Shown here in pieces: positions 47,625 to 60,779 of a stretch of DNA of 64,000 nucleotides. Made by a program: the position numbers and the translations under genes. Below the pieces are notes generated by a model. It searched no databases. It saw only the letters and a program-made list of their open reading frames with translations, and was not told the DNA's origin. Source of the DNA: Cricetomys ansorgei. Taxonomy: Eukaryota; Chordata; Mammalia; Rodentia; Nesomyidae. The DNA lies in the NCBI GenBank assembly GCA_026225945.1, contig JAMJFZ010002307.1, positions 10,281,501 through 10,345,500 of the forward strand, written 5' to 3'. How positions within the stretch are numbered: position 1 is the first letter of the stretch; the number at the start of each line of letters is the position of its first letter.

Positions 47625-50600
47625 CTAACTGCTGGATTGACACCCCTACCTCACAAGTTCCTCTGGAAACTCCTCTTCTATGTCACAGATCTCAAGCAGA
47701 GTTCATGAAGAAATTTCATTTTAAAGAATTCTCTTAAAGTCTTGTCCTGGGAAACCTTTCTCTGACCCAACGTGAACCTTCTGTCAGCTCTGGAAGGCAG
47801 GAAATGATTGATGGCAGGTCTGAGAGCCGTGTCAGTGACTGCGGGTTTCGGCAGGAAGAAGGGAGATGGGTTATGTGTCTCTGAAGAAACAGGAGAGACA
47901 TGTATTGATCGCCATGTGTCCTGAGTTCCGCCAGGCACTTATGGAGTCATAAGTCAAGCGTCGGGACCACTGCCTCAGGCTCAGAGCCAGGAGACATGTA
48001 TTCGTTCTAGCTTAGTCACTTTTCACTCTACAGTCCTGAGAAAGTTTCTTAATATCTCTAATTAAAATTACTTCTCATCAATGAAATAGAAATTGCAGTT
48101 TCTATGTCATGTTGTTCTGGAAAGAAGATGACAAACATGTGTGATTCATTCGGCACAGAGTTGGCGTCTAGTAAACATGAAATAAGTGTTAGATTTTTTT
48201 AAAATTTACGTTTATTTAATCGGGGCTATACATGTAAGTGAACATACATGTGTGCATGCAACAGCGTGCAGAGGCCAGAGGATATCTTGTGGGAGTTGGT
48301 TCTCTCCTTCTACCACATGGTTTCTGGGGATCAAATTCAGGCCCTCAGGAAGCATCCTTCCCAGCTGAACCATCTCTGCCGCCCAGACGTTAGCTGTTAA
48401 ACATTGAACATGTAAACACTTCTCACCTAAGCACATGTTCTGTGTGGTCAGTCCACACTGTTATTATTTTGTAGTTGTAAAGCTGAAATACAAATAACTT
48501 CGTTTTTTTTCAATGTTTTAACGAACCAATGAGAGCGAAGCGATTTTGTTCTCTGTACAGTGTAGACTGTGCCGTGGCCTATACGTGAGCTACTGATTTA
48601 GCTAGCATTCTTAGTAAATATGAATCACGGACAATCGAGCAATGTATTAGTCTGCCACATCCTAAATGAACGGAAGAGGATTTTTCTCCCGTAAAAATGC
48701 CTTCACAAAGCACAGGGGCAAGAAGCAACTAAAAGCCACCTGATAAGTCTATAACAGAGTGATCGGAATCCGTTTTACACTCTCTGTCAGGATCCAGCTG
48801 GTGTCAGGCCAACGGCGGTCTCCTAAGCACCTTCTCTCTCCCGTAGGCTATGCAGGACCCGTGACTCTGGATGACAGCGGGGACATCGACAACGTTATGT
48901 GCCTTCTGTATGTGAATTTGGAGACCAGGAAAGTATGTCCCACCTTTTACCAGAAAATGTGGGGTGATGAGACTGGGTGAAGAAGGAGAGGTACCTGGAA
49001 GAGGGGCGGCAGTGAAGGAACTAGAGGCATTGTGTTCATCATCAGCTCTCTTGGGGTTTCATACTTACACCCCACTTGGGGTAGTATTCCCTGAGCATGT
49101 TAGCCCATAGAGCCTCCAATTAGAAATCAACTCGTTCGTGTGTGTGTGTGTGTGTGTGAGAGCGAGAGAGCGAGAGAGAGAGACAGAGAGACAGAGAGAC
49201 AGAGAGAATTAATATAGGCTTGAGATTAGTGACGGAGTCAATGAAAAGATAATATGATGCCAAGCCTTTCCTAAAGACTGGAAATCATTTTTACAAACTA
49301 AAGATTTCAAAGAAATAGCTCTCTCCATCAGTACTCCCATGAAGCCCGTGAACTGTGCAGTCCCTCAGGCACACACAGGAACATGCTGTGACACTACACT
49401 ACACTGCCACTTACATTACACACCTGTTTCCTTCACTTCTATGTTAGGGTCTGCGCTGGCTAGTTTTTACAGCAACTTGGCATAAGCTACAGTCTTCTGA
49501 GAGGAGGAAACATCAATTAAGAAAATGCCTTCATAAGATCAGGTGGTAGGCAAGCCTGTAGAGCATTTTTTTAATTAGTGATTGATAGGGAAGGGCCAGG
49601 GCCATTGTGGTTGGGACCACCCCTGAGCATTTTGGTCCTGGGTATTATAAGAAAGCAGCTGAGCAATCCACAATGGGTAAACCAGTAAGCAGCATGCCTC
49701 CATGGCTTCTGTAACAGCTCCTGCCCTGTTTGAGTTCCTGTTGTAAGGGTTCTTGAGGCAGAAGGTATCCTGGCAAAAGGAGACCCAGGAGCACCACCAA
49801 GTCACCACGCAACAGAATTTTACACGAGAGATTTATTGGGAGGATGAGGGTAGAGATTGGAAGGGATACACAGCGGCTGCCTCAGAGAGGGGACAGGTAG
49901 AGACAGACCATGATGATGCACTTTTAAAGGGGGATGGATACGGAGCATGTCGCCCTGGCCATTAGAGATGACAGGGGCCATTGGCATGCTGACTCATTGA
50001 AGACAGGGTAGGGGATGGGGGATGGGCAGTTCTCAGTATACGCAACACCAATGCCATGACTTCCTTCAGTGATGATGAAGCATAAACCAAATAAACCCTT
50101 TCCTCCCTAAGTTGCTTTGGTCATGGTATTTCATCACGGCAATAGTAACCCTAACTAGAACAGGGTCTCTAAAGGGGGGGGTCCTACTCCTCTCTCCGTA
50201 TCTCCCACGCTGAGCTCCTTGTCTGGTACAGACATGGCTGATCAGCATTGAATTTTAAAATGGAACAGCTGCCTTTATGTCTTCCAAAGTTGTGTCCAAG
50301 TAAACTGTGAAAGCCACCTTTCAAGTAAACCAAGGGGTGGGTAAATTCTTTATAGAAGATTTCAGGCCCTAACAGAACTGGAAATCTAAAATAGTATTCA
50401 TTTCTAAAATGTTCCAGAGTGGACATTATGACCAGCTTAAGTCATATGTGAGCACACATGTGGATGTTGCTTTTGGAGAGATGCGTACAATGGAACTATA
50501 AAAGTCACAGGAAAGATGTTCATCCTGAGAAAGATATACCAGGAACCTGTGGCAGCATTTCAGAAAATCCAGTTTTTGTTACTATTTTGGACCATTCATG

Positions 50601-51522
50601 AAATACTATATTTGGGGACCAGTGAGATGGTTCAGTGGATAAGGATGCTTGACTCTAAACCCAACGACCTGAGTTCGATCCCCAGGCCTACATGATAGGA
50701 GGAGATATCTGACTCCTGAAAATTGTTCCCTGACCTCCACATGCATGATACACACTCACCCCCAAATAAATAAATAAATGTAAAAATAAATATATATTTG
50801 GTATATATGCCATGGGAAAACCTTTGCATCAGATCCCCTAAAAGCTTCAATTACTAACAGGAACCACATAAAGAGACCTACATTCTCATCCATGTTGGAG
50901 TAAAGTCCTTATTTCCAGTGGACAAGAGGCAAAGATGTGTGAGATCTTTCCAAATCCTCACCATGCTCTTTCCATGAGTATTGTTCCTTACACAGCTCCC
51001 CCAAAGCAAAGTTGGTCAAACTTTTCAGCAATTGAAAGCCTCCTCTTGTATTATATAGTGTGTATATTTGGGGGAATCCAGGGATTAACTCTCAAAACAT
51101 GGGAGCTATCAAGATGTTAGTCCATATCCAGGGTAGGTGTCAGTTGAGGGTTAATATGTTACCTTTTAGCATACAGGCTAATTTGGACCTTCCATATATG
51201 CAATTATGGGTTCAGTTCTCTAGAGTAAATTTCTTAAACTGTAAATTTTCCATGGAACATTTTGAGGCAACAATGAAGATTGTAGAGAGGTGGCCATGTT
51301 TCAAACATATCATACAGCATCATCGATATCTCCAACAGCAGTTTAAGGATATCCTGCAGTAATGTTTCCATTGTTAGTTGACTTCAAACGATGTGTTAGA
51401 GACCTAATTAGTAACTGGGATGATGCCTCACATCTGTAATCCCAGAATTTGAGAAGCTGAGGCAGGAGGACTAAGAATCCAAGATCAGACTGGACTACAA
51501 CATCGAGATCCTGTCCCCCAAA

Positions 51523-51571
<49 letters not shown>

Positions 51572-53367
51572 CAGTCAATCTCATGATAAATTGCTCTAAA
51601 ATTGTTTCGTGTTTTTTTCCTCTTTGTTTTTCTTTTCTTCTTTTTTTTTATGCCTTGCAATAGTATGAGAAGCTTATGACATATGACACCCATAAAAACA
51701 AAACAATCCCACATGCTGAGAACCCCAAGTTCATCTGGAAGGACAACAGGCTCCCTAACGATGTTCCAGGACTGGGTAAGACAGTCTTGCTGAGCTCTCT
51801 TCTCCCAGCATGGCTTCCGCGTCAGCTGTACAGAGTTAGACTGTTTTCCTCCTTCTCACCTCACCTAGACTTTCTGGGCTTGTGGATGTGGGATTTACAC
51901 GCACGCTGTGTTGCACAGTGGTTCTGATCAGTTGTAGCCACACCTGAGGATGTGGATGAATCCCATATGAGCGGGTCCCCTAGAAAACAAGGTTAGAAAA
52001 TGGGCAAGGAAATAAGGAATCTTAGAAATGCGTACTTTGCTCTGTACATATTTTACTGCAGCAGACTCAAGGTGCATTCTCTATATTTTGGGAAAGAATA
52101 TTTGCCATATCAGGCTGAGGGACAGCCAGTGGGCATGGCCCTGAAAGCCTTCTCCACTCCTTCACAGGACATACATTCGGTGAAAAACAATGGTGACACA
52201 TAAGATGAGGTTTTTACAACCTTAACAAGGCTAGGCCTTCCCGTATGCAAGACACAAGAGACTATCTGACATTAACCCTGCCCTTCAGCAGGGGGTCATA
52301 GACCTCCATGGAACATAGAATTTACAGCACATTCTGTCTGTGACTGGCTTGGCCAGTGCTTAATATAATGCTCAGTAACTCCATATCACTAATCTATCAG
52401 CTTTAAGACAAAGATCTTAAATCTGGACAGAGAGTTATACTGAAAGTTGTGAGCATGCCCTTAATGGGAGTCTAGAAGATTTGCTACGTTCTAAAATTAA
52501 ACAGCATTCAACCAACTGAAATTTACTCTTTTCAAAGAATTTTAAATGACAGGAAACTAATCACACTGAAGAACAGAAAATACAACTCTTTATTTAATAA
52601 GACTCTAACTTTGTAGAAATAAAACTGAAAAGAAATACACACAATTTTAATACTAGTTACTACTGAGTAATAATAATAAGATCCTGGAAGATTTTTTTTC
52701 TTTTTACATTTTTTTCTAAATTTTCAATTCTTTTTCACAATGTCTGTATTCATTTATCACCTCTTCCTTCCTTCCTTCCTTCCTTTCTTTCTTTCTCTCT
52801 CTCTCTCCCTTTTTTCTGTCTTTCTTTTCTGAGACAGGGTTTCTCTGTTGTAACTGTGGCTGTCCTAGAACTCACTCTGTAGACCAGGATGGCCTTGAAC
52901 TCACAGAGATCCACCTGCCTCTGCCTCCTGAGTGCTGGGATTAAAGGTTATGCCACCACCACCTGGCTCATTTATCAGTTTTTAAAGTACTAAAACCTCT
53001 GAACTAGAAATATTTCTATTCTGGCAGTGTTCTATGCTAGGGATTGGAAGTTTGATCTGCTTTTAGAGAGCATCCCTGGTCCAATGGGCATGCTCTTATT
53101 AAAACTATAACTGTTTCTAAATTTCTTTTGGTCTGTGGATCCTACTGGGTGGAAAATGGTTGGTTTAAAGCACCAAGGAAGGTGCAGGTGGGGAGTACAT
53201 CCCATTTAACAGGTGACCCAGAGGTAACTGCAGACTTGTGGTTGTTTTTAAGTTTTCCATATATTACTTCATGCTTCCTAATATTAAACCAACATTTCAG
53301 CAATCTCTGTCTCTGTCCCTGTGTGTCTCCCTGCCTCTCCCTGCCTCTTTCTCTCCTGCTCCCTGGC

Positions 53368-53416
<49 letters not shown>

Positions 53417-53421
53417 TCTCC

Positions 53422-53468
<47 letters not shown>

Positions 53469-54072
53469 TCAGCAGGGGAGATTGCTCAATGGGCCAAATA
53501 CTTGCTGAAGACCTAAGTTTTAGATGCATACCCCAGTGCTCACCTCAAAAAAAAAAAAAAAAAAAAAAAAGCTGTGTGCACAGGCATGCATCTGTGACCC
53601 CAGGACTGGGACAGGTAGACAGATGCCAGGGACTCACAGATCAGCCCAGCCAAACATGAGCTCCAGATTCAATGAGAGACTCTGTCAAGTGATAGGAAGA
53701 CACCGTATGTTGAACTCTGACCTGCACATGGGCAGAGAGAGGGGGAGAACAATATGTCTTTTCTCACAGGCTTCTGCAGTTTTATGCTTTCCCCGAGCAA
53801 CTTTTAAAGCTAATTTTTCCAGCTACTAAGCAAGTGTGGGATCTATTATTCACTCATATTCCTTGCTGATACGCAGTGCCCTGGAATAATTAAATACACA
53901 AATAAATAACAACAACAACAAAGCCAGCAATGGTGCACACCTTTAATCCCAGCACTTGGGAGTCAGAGGCCAGGGGTGGGGGGATCTCCGTGAGTTCTAG
54001 GCCAACCTAGTTCACAGAATGAGTTCCAGGACAGCCAGAGCTACAACAGAGAAACCCTGTCTTGAAATAAAC

Positions 54073-54144
<72 letters not shown>

Positions 54145-57100
54145 ACAATGTAACTATAAATATATTTCTACTCTGGACCCAGCACCAATATATACTGTCT
54201 ATTCAGATAAAAGTAGCATGTCCAGGGTAGCACAGCTGTAGACTATTGTGTCAACATGAGCCCATTTGTTTTTATCCTCTATCTGAGAGCTTCTTCCTCT
54301 GGTAAAGCAGCATGTTCAGTGAGTTCCCTCCAGCTGCACTGTCGCATGGCTAGAAGTTATGTTCCATTTATTGTGAAGTCGGCAGAATACAATAACCATA
54401 ATAGCCACTAGAGGGCAGCAGAAAGGTTTGCTGTAGAAGCAGTGTGACCCTGACTTAACCGAGAAGCGAAACGAAAATGTGGGTTGAACTGAAAACGACT
54501 GCGTTTAGCCAGATGCCGTGGCTCACACCTGGAGTCACAGCATTTGGAAGACTGAAGCAGGATTGCCACGGGGTTGAAACCATCCTGAGCTACAAAGTGA
54601 GTTCTAGGATAGCTGGGACTACAGAGTGTGACCCTGCCTCAGCAACAATTAGCCTGTTTAAATGCTCAGTTATGATAATCATGTCTAGAACAGTGAGATG
54701 CTCGTTATGTCGGCAGGTAGGGACCGAAGTGAACCTTCACAGTGTGGAATCATGCATGCTATACCAGAGCATGAGTTTCAGGGACTCACCTAGGGGTGTG
54801 TTGTGGTAGCGGCGTGGTGACGGTAGGCATGACGGAAGTGCCAATCACAGTGTACAGAATCCACTCCAGGCTTGCATCCTGAGGTAGGGGGACTTTTCTG
54901 CCTAGATGAGAGGAGAAATGTCACGTAGCAGAGCGCAAGGTGTAGTTGTACACTGCTGTGGCGCCTCAGCAAGGACAACAATATTCATACGTGCAAGCCC
55001 TGCCAGACCTCAGCAGAGAGAACCAGTAGCCTAGCCAGCACCATACTGGACAGTGGAACCCCGAGTGTCCCAGTTCTGGTGTTTTTATCAAGCCTCTGCT
55101 TCAGAGGAGGGAGGGAAGAAGGGAGAGTGAGAGGGAAGAAGGGAGGGAGAGTTTTTTTTTAAAAGGATATAGTATGATTAAACAAAAACAGATTAAAGTG
55201 TATATGACATAAGCTTATGGTAAAGGAGTTTCTTAATATATTTTAATATTTTGGAACTTTTTCTTATCTCAGTAAAATAGGGAGGGTCACACTTATTCAG
55301 AAATTTCATCCATTTAAAATCAATAATTTACTCATGATGGGTGCAGGAGAACTGGTAGACACTGGGCTGTGTCCTCAAGGATTTTGTGTGCCTGGTGCCA
55401 TGTTAGAGAAGACTGACCTGGGTGGGGTGGAGTGCAGTAATCCTTTATGGGAAATCTATTACCTCATTTTCTGCTGGGTGGGAAGCTGGACAGCACATGG
55501 GAGCCAGGACTGTCCTATGAGGGTTTATTGCTGTGGCTGCCTCACTCAGAACCTGTTCCCTTGTATCCTCAGAAGCCTCTCCAGTGCTTCCTTGGGTTAG
55601 GTTCCTATTTCCCTGGATTCCACTTATTCTTCTAAAAATCTATAAATTTAAGAATCCATTTAACACGCGCACACACACTCTAACAAATAAAGTCACATTA
55701 TTGTCTTCCTCCAATAGTCTAGAAAGCTTGGAAATGAATAGCTTGCAGCATTGTGGTTCAACGTTCTAATTGGCTTTCTTAGAATGTGTGTTCTGCATTT
55801 AAAAGTAGCCATCTCTTAAGCCAGTAGGTGGTGGTGCATGCCTCTAATCCCAGCATTGGGAGGCAGAGGCAGGTAGATCACTGTGAGTTCAAGGCCAACC
55901 TGGTCTACAGAGTGAGTTCCAGGACAGCCAGAGTCGCAATAGAAAAACCTGTCTCAAAAAAACAAATAAATAAAATAAAATAAAAGTAGCCATCTCTTTC
56001 TTCTTGCATAGAACCTCCTTAGACACAAAGGTCTGGTGAATGTTAGATAGGCTTAGATTCCTCCAAATTGTGTGCGAAAACCACTAATATTCTTATGACA
56101 GTGGTGGTTTTGGTTAGAAATAAAGAGCTACATGCTGTACCTGTTGGTGTATACCTATACTCCAAGCACACAGGAGGATCATGAATTCTAGGTCACCCTG
56201 AGCTACACAGCAAGAAAAAAAGAAAGTAGCTACAAGCATTGCTGAAAGCAATCCACTTTTCCTTTTCCTGGACACACCCAGAAGCTTTTTCAGAGTCTAG
56301 TGATGCTGGATGCGTATCACTGATGGAGAGATTAATAAAAGATCAGGAGTTTTCACAAGGGCTCTTCCTTCTCCTGTCATCAAAGCATATTACACCGGGA
56401 GAAGCCTTGGCACGTATTCACGCCCGCCTGTGGTCCTGCTAACGAACTGCTGTTGCCTTCCTCGCCACAGGTCCTCAAATCCTGATGATTGCTGTCTTCA
56501 CACTCACGGGGATTGTGATCCTGCTGCTGCTGATCGCTCTCCTGGTGCTGAGGTACCTCCTTCCCACAGGCTAACCCTCCAGATGGGGAGGAGAGATGCG
56601 GACACGCCTGGTATCTTTTGGCAATGCTTGATGCAAAAGGCAGACCCGTGATCTTGACGGCACTCTGCATTGAAAGCAATGTCAAAGGCAGAAGCTGGTA
56701 TGGGCAGAGTAGAAGCCTGGTGAAAAGCCCAGAACTCAAATCCTAGTTCTTGGGTCTGCCTCTTGTGAGGTTTTCTGTGTAAGCTTGGGCTACCTCCCCT
56801 GAGTGTTGGGAAGATTTCAAACATGACATGTATCCAGACAGCCACATTACAAGCAGGGTGTAACTAGCTATCTTCGGAGTTCAGTTGGTGTATAGGGAGA
56901 GATTGCAGAATCATTGTACAGTAGAGTGCAGAAGCTAGAAGCTTAGAAACCATCCCTGCTACCAGTTGAGGTGGCCCACGCCTGGAATCCCGGGCTGAGG
57001 CAGGAGAATGTAAGTTTGAGGATAGCTTGGGAGACATGGGAAGTGTCTCAAACAAACAAATGAAGGTAATAACAACAAAGAAATCATCTGTTCCAAATGT

Positions 57101-58775
57101 CTATGAGGGAAAAGAAACAGACTCAATCTACCATGTGGTGCATAGGAACAACCTAGAACTCAGGTCATCTGATCCTCAGAGCCATGGTTTTTCTGCATGA
57201 CTTGGGCATGGCATGTGCCTAACTGGAGACATAGAACTTGTTAAGGAATATTTGTTGACTCTATAAGCATTCTAGCTTCTGCCTGTACATACCAAGCACC
57301 GAATATTCTTTCTCAATTGTATTATCGGGATGTTCTAAGCCTGTTAGCAATTATCCGTGTGTATCACACACTTTGGTAAGAGTACCACCATACTTTCTCA
57401 CAATGTAAGTGCCAGCCTGTAGCATGTTTCTCAGGAGAGCGGGTAGACTGGTTTCTTGGCTCTAAAAACAGAGTTCATGTCCTAAAGCTGTTTCTCAGAA
57501 TGCAAGAGACTGTCTACAGTGTGACCATTTAATTTAGTGGGACAAAAACATCTCTCAGAAATTAAACCCAAATGGGTTGATCAATTTTCCATGAGGCGAA
57601 AATCCTGAGATCAAATAGGAGATAGCCCTGGATGTCTCTAGGCCCGGAAGCAGAGGCAGGGCAGAGAAGATGGAAGATATCTGGTTTTCCCTTTCAACCA
57701 CCAGTGCATGGAAAACAGGGAATGATTTATGATGTTCCCTAATCCAATGTGAATGACAGCTCTGTTTATGCCCAAGAGGCTCCTGGGTTGCAGACACTAC
57801 AGCCAGGCAGCCTTTGATGTCTTGATATTGATCCTACCTGCCTCTGCTTAGCGCACAATAACTGCTCAGTGATATGCTATTTTACATGTATTTAATAAGG
57901 AAACATTCAGAGTTAGGTGGAAGCAGAGGGGGAGATTTAAGCATTCTGCTTAGGGAACATTGAGAAGGGAACGTCAAATGGCCTTGAGAATGTAAGTCGG
58001 AGTTTGTCACATGACAAAAATAAAGATAACTTCATTCAGGGACAAACAAGTAAGACAGAAAAGACGACTTCGGAGTGTGACAGAGGTGGAGTTACAAGCT
58101 AGCTAGGAAATAATGTTGGGATAGTTGACTTTCCATTTCCAAAAACAAACTTAAAGCTATCTGATACAATATGCAAAGATATAACCCCTTCTATGTGGAG
58201 CTTTAGGTGTTAAGGTCCTACATGTGAACATCAAACCTGGAAATTTAGAAGATATGAGGACAGAGCGGCTTTACAGAGTAAGTCTGAGTTAAGATCAAGA
58301 AGAAGGCCACAGGGGAAAAAAAAATGATCATTCTATAATCAAACAAAAATTTTCTATAGGACAAAATTAAAGAAGCAGTTACATAGAAGAAAATATTTGC
58401 TACACACACAAAAAAAAACCCGATAAGACTTGTTTTTTCATACTACAGCAATAAATTCATGCAAGGGGCTGGGGAGATGGCTCAGTGGGCAAATACAATT
58501 ACACAAGCATGAAGACCTGAGTTCACATCCCCAGAACCCATGTAAAGCCGGGGTGGTTGTGTGCATCTGTGATCCCAGCATCTTCACAGAGAGTCGGGCA
58601 GGGGAGACAAAAGTGCTAGATACTCAGAGGCCATCTAACCTGGAGTTAGCACAACAGAGCAAGAGCTCCTGTCTCAAACAAGTGGAAGGTGAGAATCAGA
58701 AGTCAAGGTGGTCCTCTGATCTCCACAGCTCTCTGTGCCATACACACGTACACATGAAACTCACCACACACACAC

Positions 58776-58814
<39 letters not shown>

Positions 58815-60736
58815 GAGGGGGTTAAAATTCATGCAAGATAATAATGAAAATGATACAATAAGGAAACTGAGAAAAGCCATAAACAACTCTCCATAACCCT
58901 TTGGTGCTATCTAAACTATAAAATAGCTAGCAAATATTTGGAAAGATCATCTCCATAGAGATCAAGTGAACACAAAATAAAGCAACAATGAGCCACCATT
59001 TCACACACTTCATGAAGCTTTAAAAAAATGTGTAACAATGCCAAGAATATAGAAAACCTCTCAGTCGGGGAATTGGCACGCCACTTTGGAAAAGTGCTTT
59101 AGTGAAGTTGAAAGTGTGTCTCTCCCTGTAACATAAGAAAGCATCATGTGTAGTTCCTGAAGGGAGCAATTAGAAAACTGTATTCTTAGCCAGGCAGATA
59201 AGGCCTCATGTAGCTCAGACTGGCCTTGCCCTTGCTACGTAGCCAAAGATAATCTTGAACCCTAATCTTCCTGCCTCTGCCTCCCAAATGCTGGGTTCCG
59301 GGTATGAGATCCTCTTGGCATGACTTAACTTCTTGTTTTAAGGGCAAGGCATGAAGAAGGAACTGAGTTACCTAGGAATAGAGTGGACACAGTGGTGGTT
59401 TCAAATTTACATTTTCTGTTTCTCAAGGTTGTCAGGGTTTTGTTTGTTTTTGGTTTTGCTTTTATTGTCTTTCATTCTTTCCACCGTCAGTTCGGACCCT
59501 TTATTATACTGAATTAAGGTCTTAGTGAAGGGCTTGGGAGTGTGAAATGAAGAAAAGAGAAGAGAAAAGCCCACAATTGTCCACTTTGCACTTGGGAGAA
59601 CAGAGCTACACCTCAGAGTCTGAGGACCCGAGGGTCTAGGTCCTAAGTTTTTCCTAGTGTCTGGGAAGCAACTGGAATGGATGCTTATGAACATCTCCTG
59701 GTGGCTCAATTCCTTTTACAGAAAATACAAAAGAGACTATGAACTTCGACAGAAAAAATGGTCCCACATTCCTTCTGAAAATATCTTTCCTCTGGAGACT
59801 AACGAGACCAACCAAGTCAGCCTGAAGGTAAGGGAGTTAATTGACGTATTGATTAGTATCTGACAAGACTTTGGTAGCATGGTAGCAAGCAAATGTGCCA
59901 AGCATGGACAATTTAGTTCATTCCGGAGTCCAAGATTTATATGTTTGCAACTTAAAGGAAAAAGGATTTGCTTTGTCTCACGGTTTCAGGACCACTTCTG
60001 TCCATGATAGCAGCAGCTTGCTGTATGGCTTGCTCATAACTCAGTAGACTAGGAAAGAGAGAACGGTCAGGCCAGAACCCTCCCAAGTTCTCATCCAGAA
60101 GGTTTGTTTTACCCCTGTCCTCCCAGTGACCCACTTCCTCCAGCTAAGTCCTACCTCTTAAAGGTCCCAGAACATCCCACAACAGAACCACCAGCTGGGC
60201 ACCAAGTATTCAAACATGTGAGCCTGTAGGAGGCATTTCACATTCAAACCACACCAGTGTGTCCATCATTCTTTGCATGTAACCTGGAAGAGAAATGTCT
60301 ATGGGCTCCTCTCACCCTCAGTACTCATCTCCTCATGCTAAGTAGCTGCAGTATATTTTGTTCATTGCTGAACTGGCTTCTGGTAAGATTTATCTAGAAG
60401 TTTCCCTCGGCTGGGAAATACAATGTGTAGCCAATGTGAACAACGCACCCACATTTACTGCAACCAGGAATGCAAACTACCCACAAAGAGCCATCTAATT
60501 AAGCTTTACCATCATACATGACATGGACATGGATGTCATGGACATGCGTGCCATGCTGATGACACTGAAAGACAAAGAATTAAGAAGCTCTGTAGGATCA
60601 CACAGAGCTAGATAGATGATAGGCAGATAATAAGTAGATAGGGATAGATAAGAGATAGATAGATGATAGAGATAGATAGATAGATAGATAGAGAGATGAT
60701 AGAGAGAGATGATAGATAGATAAATAGATGATAGAT

Positions 60737-60779
<43 letters not shown>

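Larger units (their letters stand above)
46963..48846 (+). other. GUCY2C intron 8
   Basis: 1.9 kb, phase 1. It holds a (CA)n, MIR and B3 repeats. 46963-47575 and 48390-48846 show nothing recognised. Confidence 0.85.
48933..51663 (+). other. GUCY2C intron 9
   Basis: 2.7 kb, phase 0. It holds a TG/GA microsatellite, a split family A repeat with an LTR-like insertion, a B3, a B1-like SINE and a (CA)n. 50165-50610 and 50800-51405 show nothing recognised. Confidence 0.85.
51776..56470 (+). other. GUCY2C intron 10
   Basis: 4.7 kb, phase 1. It holds B1, B4 and LTR fragments and microsatellites. 51776-52760, 54145-54500, 55100-55815 and 56220-56470 show nothing recognised. Confidence 0.85.
56553..59721 (+). 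other. GUCY2C intron 11
   Basis: 3.2 kb, phase 2. It holds B1-like and B4 SINEs and a (CA)n. 57065-58450 and 59305-59721 show nothing recognised. Confidence 0.85.
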
